DNA of 64,000 nt, taken from Gemmataceae bacterium (GTDB lineage Bacteria > Planctomycetota > Planctomycetia > Gemmatales > Gemmataceae). The notes under the pieces are model-generated. The model had not been told where the DNA came from, searched no databases, and saw only the letters and a list, made by a program, of their open reading frames with translations. Shown one piece after another: positions 62,842 to 64,000 of the stretch. Position 1 is the first letter of the stretch. The number at the start of each line of letters is the position of its first letter. The DNA lies in assembly GCA_022842245.1 (NCBI GenBank), contig JALHPZ010000014.1, forward strand, positions 78,191-142,190, given 5' to 3'. A program made the position numbers and the translations under genes.

Positions 62842-64000
62842 TCAATAGGCCTTCTTCCCCCGGCCGATGGCGTAGTACGTGTAGCCCAGGTTCGCCATCG
62901 TCTTCTCGTCGTAGATGTTCCGGCCGTCGAAGATCAGCGGCTTCGCCAACAGCTTCTTCATCATGTCGAAGTCGGGGTTCTGGTACGCCTTCCACTCCGT
63001 CACGATCGCGAGCGCGTCGGCGCCTTCGATGGCGCCGTAGGGGCCGTCGCAATAGGTCAGCTTGTCGCCATAGATCGCGCGGACGTTCGGCATCGCCTCC
63101 GGGTCGTGGACGCGGAGCTTCGCGCCGGCATCAAGCAACTTATCGATGAGCGCCAGCGCCGGCGCCTCGCGGATGTCGTCGGTCTGCGGCTTAAACGCCA
63201 AGCCCCACACGGCGATCGTCTTGCCGGCGAGCGTCGAGCCGAAGTGGTACTTCATCTTCCCGAACAGCACCTGTTTCTGGTCGACGTTCACCTCGTCCAC
63301 CGATTCCATGAGCTTGAGCGGCAGGTTCGTGCGGCGGCCCATCGCGATGATCGCCTGCACGTCCTTGGGGAAGCACGAGCCGCCGTAGCCGGGGCCGGGG
63401 AAGAGGAACTGGAACCCGATGCGCTGGTCGTGGCCCATCCCCTTGCGGACGTCGTTGATGTCGGCTCCGACGCGGTCGCAGAGGTTGGCCATCTCGTTGA
63501 TGAAGCTGATCTTGGTGGCGAGCATGGCGTTGGCTGCATATTTCGTCATTTCGCTCGATTCGGGCGACATGACGAGGAACGGCCGTTCGGTGCGGAGGAA
63601 CGGCGCGTAGAGTTCGCGAAGCACCTCGGCGACTTCGGGCCGGCGGACACCGACGACGACGCGGTCGGGCTTCATGAAGTCGTTGATCGCGGCGCCCTCC
63701 TTGAGGAACTCGGGATTGCTGGCGGCGTCGACGTGGCCGCAACCTTTCGCCGTGAGGCGTTCGACGACGCCGCGGTTGGTACCGACGGGCACGGTGCTTT
63801 TGACGACGACGATGCGCGAGCCGGGCGGCCCGGCCGGCACGTCCCGCAGGGCGTCGCCGATGGCATCGCTCACGGCCCAGACGGCGGAGAGGTCGGCGTC
63901 GCCGGCGTCGGATTGCGGCGTGCCAACGGCGATGAAGACGATGCGCGCGGCGCGCACCGCCTTCGCAAGGTCGGTGGTGAAGCTCAGCCGGCCGTCACGC
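62842..64000 (-). CDS. UDP-glucose 6-dehydrogenase, 5' end off window
   Basis: The gene enters from the right edge; 386 residues are visible. [72 protein letters not shown], and the catalytic Cys in [15 protein letters not shown], then [17 protein letters not shown], match the UDP-glucose/GDP-mannose dehydrogenase family, most closely UDP-glucose 6-dehydrogenase. The N-terminal Rossmann start is missing. It makes UDP-glucuronate for exopolysaccharide or glycan synthesis. Confidence 0.93.
   Translation of the reverse strand, partial: RDGRLSFTTDLAKAVRAARIVFIAVGTPQSDAGDADLSAVWAVSDAIGDALRDVPAGPPGSRIVVVKSTVPVGTNRGVVERLTAKGCGHVDAASNPEFLKEGAAINDFMKPDRVVVGVRRPEVAEVLRELYAPFLRTERPFLVMSPESSEMTKYAANAMLATKISFINEMANLCDRVGADINDVRKGMGHDQRIGFQFLFPGPGYGGSCFPKDVQAIIAMGRRTNLPLKLMESVDEVNVDQKQVLFGKMKYHFGSTLAGKTIAVWGLAFKPQTDDIREAPALALIDKLLDAGAKLRVHDPEAMPNVRAIYGDKLTYCDGPYGAIEGADALAIVTEWKAYQNPDFDMMKKLLAKPLIFDGRNIYDEKTMANLGYTYYAIGRGKKAY

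Overview
The window looks like chromosomal DNA of a planctomycete, most likely from the Gemmata/Gemmataceae group. This is inferred from content: GC-rich codon use (roughly 65 % by eye), several large Ser/Thr kinases (one with WD40 repeats), families typical of planctomycetes (TIGR03000, TIGR03067, DUF1571, a caspase-like protein with an MJ0042-type zinc ribbon), a squalene-hopene cyclase, and a tRNA gene without an encoded CCA. There is no phage, transposase, CRISPR array or rRNA operon.

Layout. 1-2.5 kb (minus): the 5' part of a zinc-ribbon/caspase-like membrane protein, then a small zinc ribbon, an SRPBCC protein and a YHS-domain secreted protein. 2.6-7.2 kb (plus): a YtrA-type GntR regulator, ABC ATPase and very large ABC permease, converging on a 1352-aa WD40/TPR Ser/Thr kinase (7.2-11.3 kb, minus). 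11.5-16.4 kb (plus): MBL-fold protein, second membrane kinase, an atypical tRNA-like cloverleaf and squalene-hopene cyclase. 16.4-19 kb: xseA-xseB, divergent from a lipoate ligase with permuted domains. 19-22.2 kb: YeaH/DUF444, SpoVR and an overlapping unknown gene. 22.2-25.4 kb (minus): purH, an unknown membrane protein and tilS, which carries an in-frame palindromic element. 25.5-30.4 kb: DUF2752 protein, lipoprotein, DUF1571 protein and two tandem ceramidase-like proteins. 30.4-34.6 kb (minus): DUF417 protein with AraC regulator, tRNA-Gly(CCC), and the pyrimidine salvage operon pdp-cdd-upp. 34.7-40.6 kb (plus): degenerate caspase-like protein, ZnuB-like permease, DUF318 permease, His-rich DUF1980-like protein, and a ferritin-like protein with a low-GC internal patch. 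40.6-45.4 kb: rpsU, S9 peptidase, metK. 45.5-52.7 kb: Cys-rich TIGR03000 protein, a DUF4058 stub, ECF sigma factor, a third membrane kinase, a small membrane protein and a WD40/HEAT-like protein. 52.8-62.8 kb (plus): conserved run rplY-pth-rpsF-ssb-rplI-dnaB-ispF-cysS-ruvC-ruvA-(two small genes)-ruvB. The window ends in a partial UDP-glucose dehydrogenase (minus).

How the genes work together. Clear units are the YtrA-like ABC operon, exonuclease VII, the pyrimidine salvage operon (nucleoside phosphorolysis, cytidine deamination, uracil capture), a probable metal-handling module, the ECF sigma-kinase pair, and the translation/replication/recombination block. Points most worth a second look are the palindrome inside tilS and its relative upstream of pth, the permuted lipoate ligase, the three-fold repeat in a kinase sensor domain, the unusual cloverleaf, the degenerate caspase, the low-GC patch in the ferritin-like gene, and the third gene of the DUF444-SpoVR cluster.
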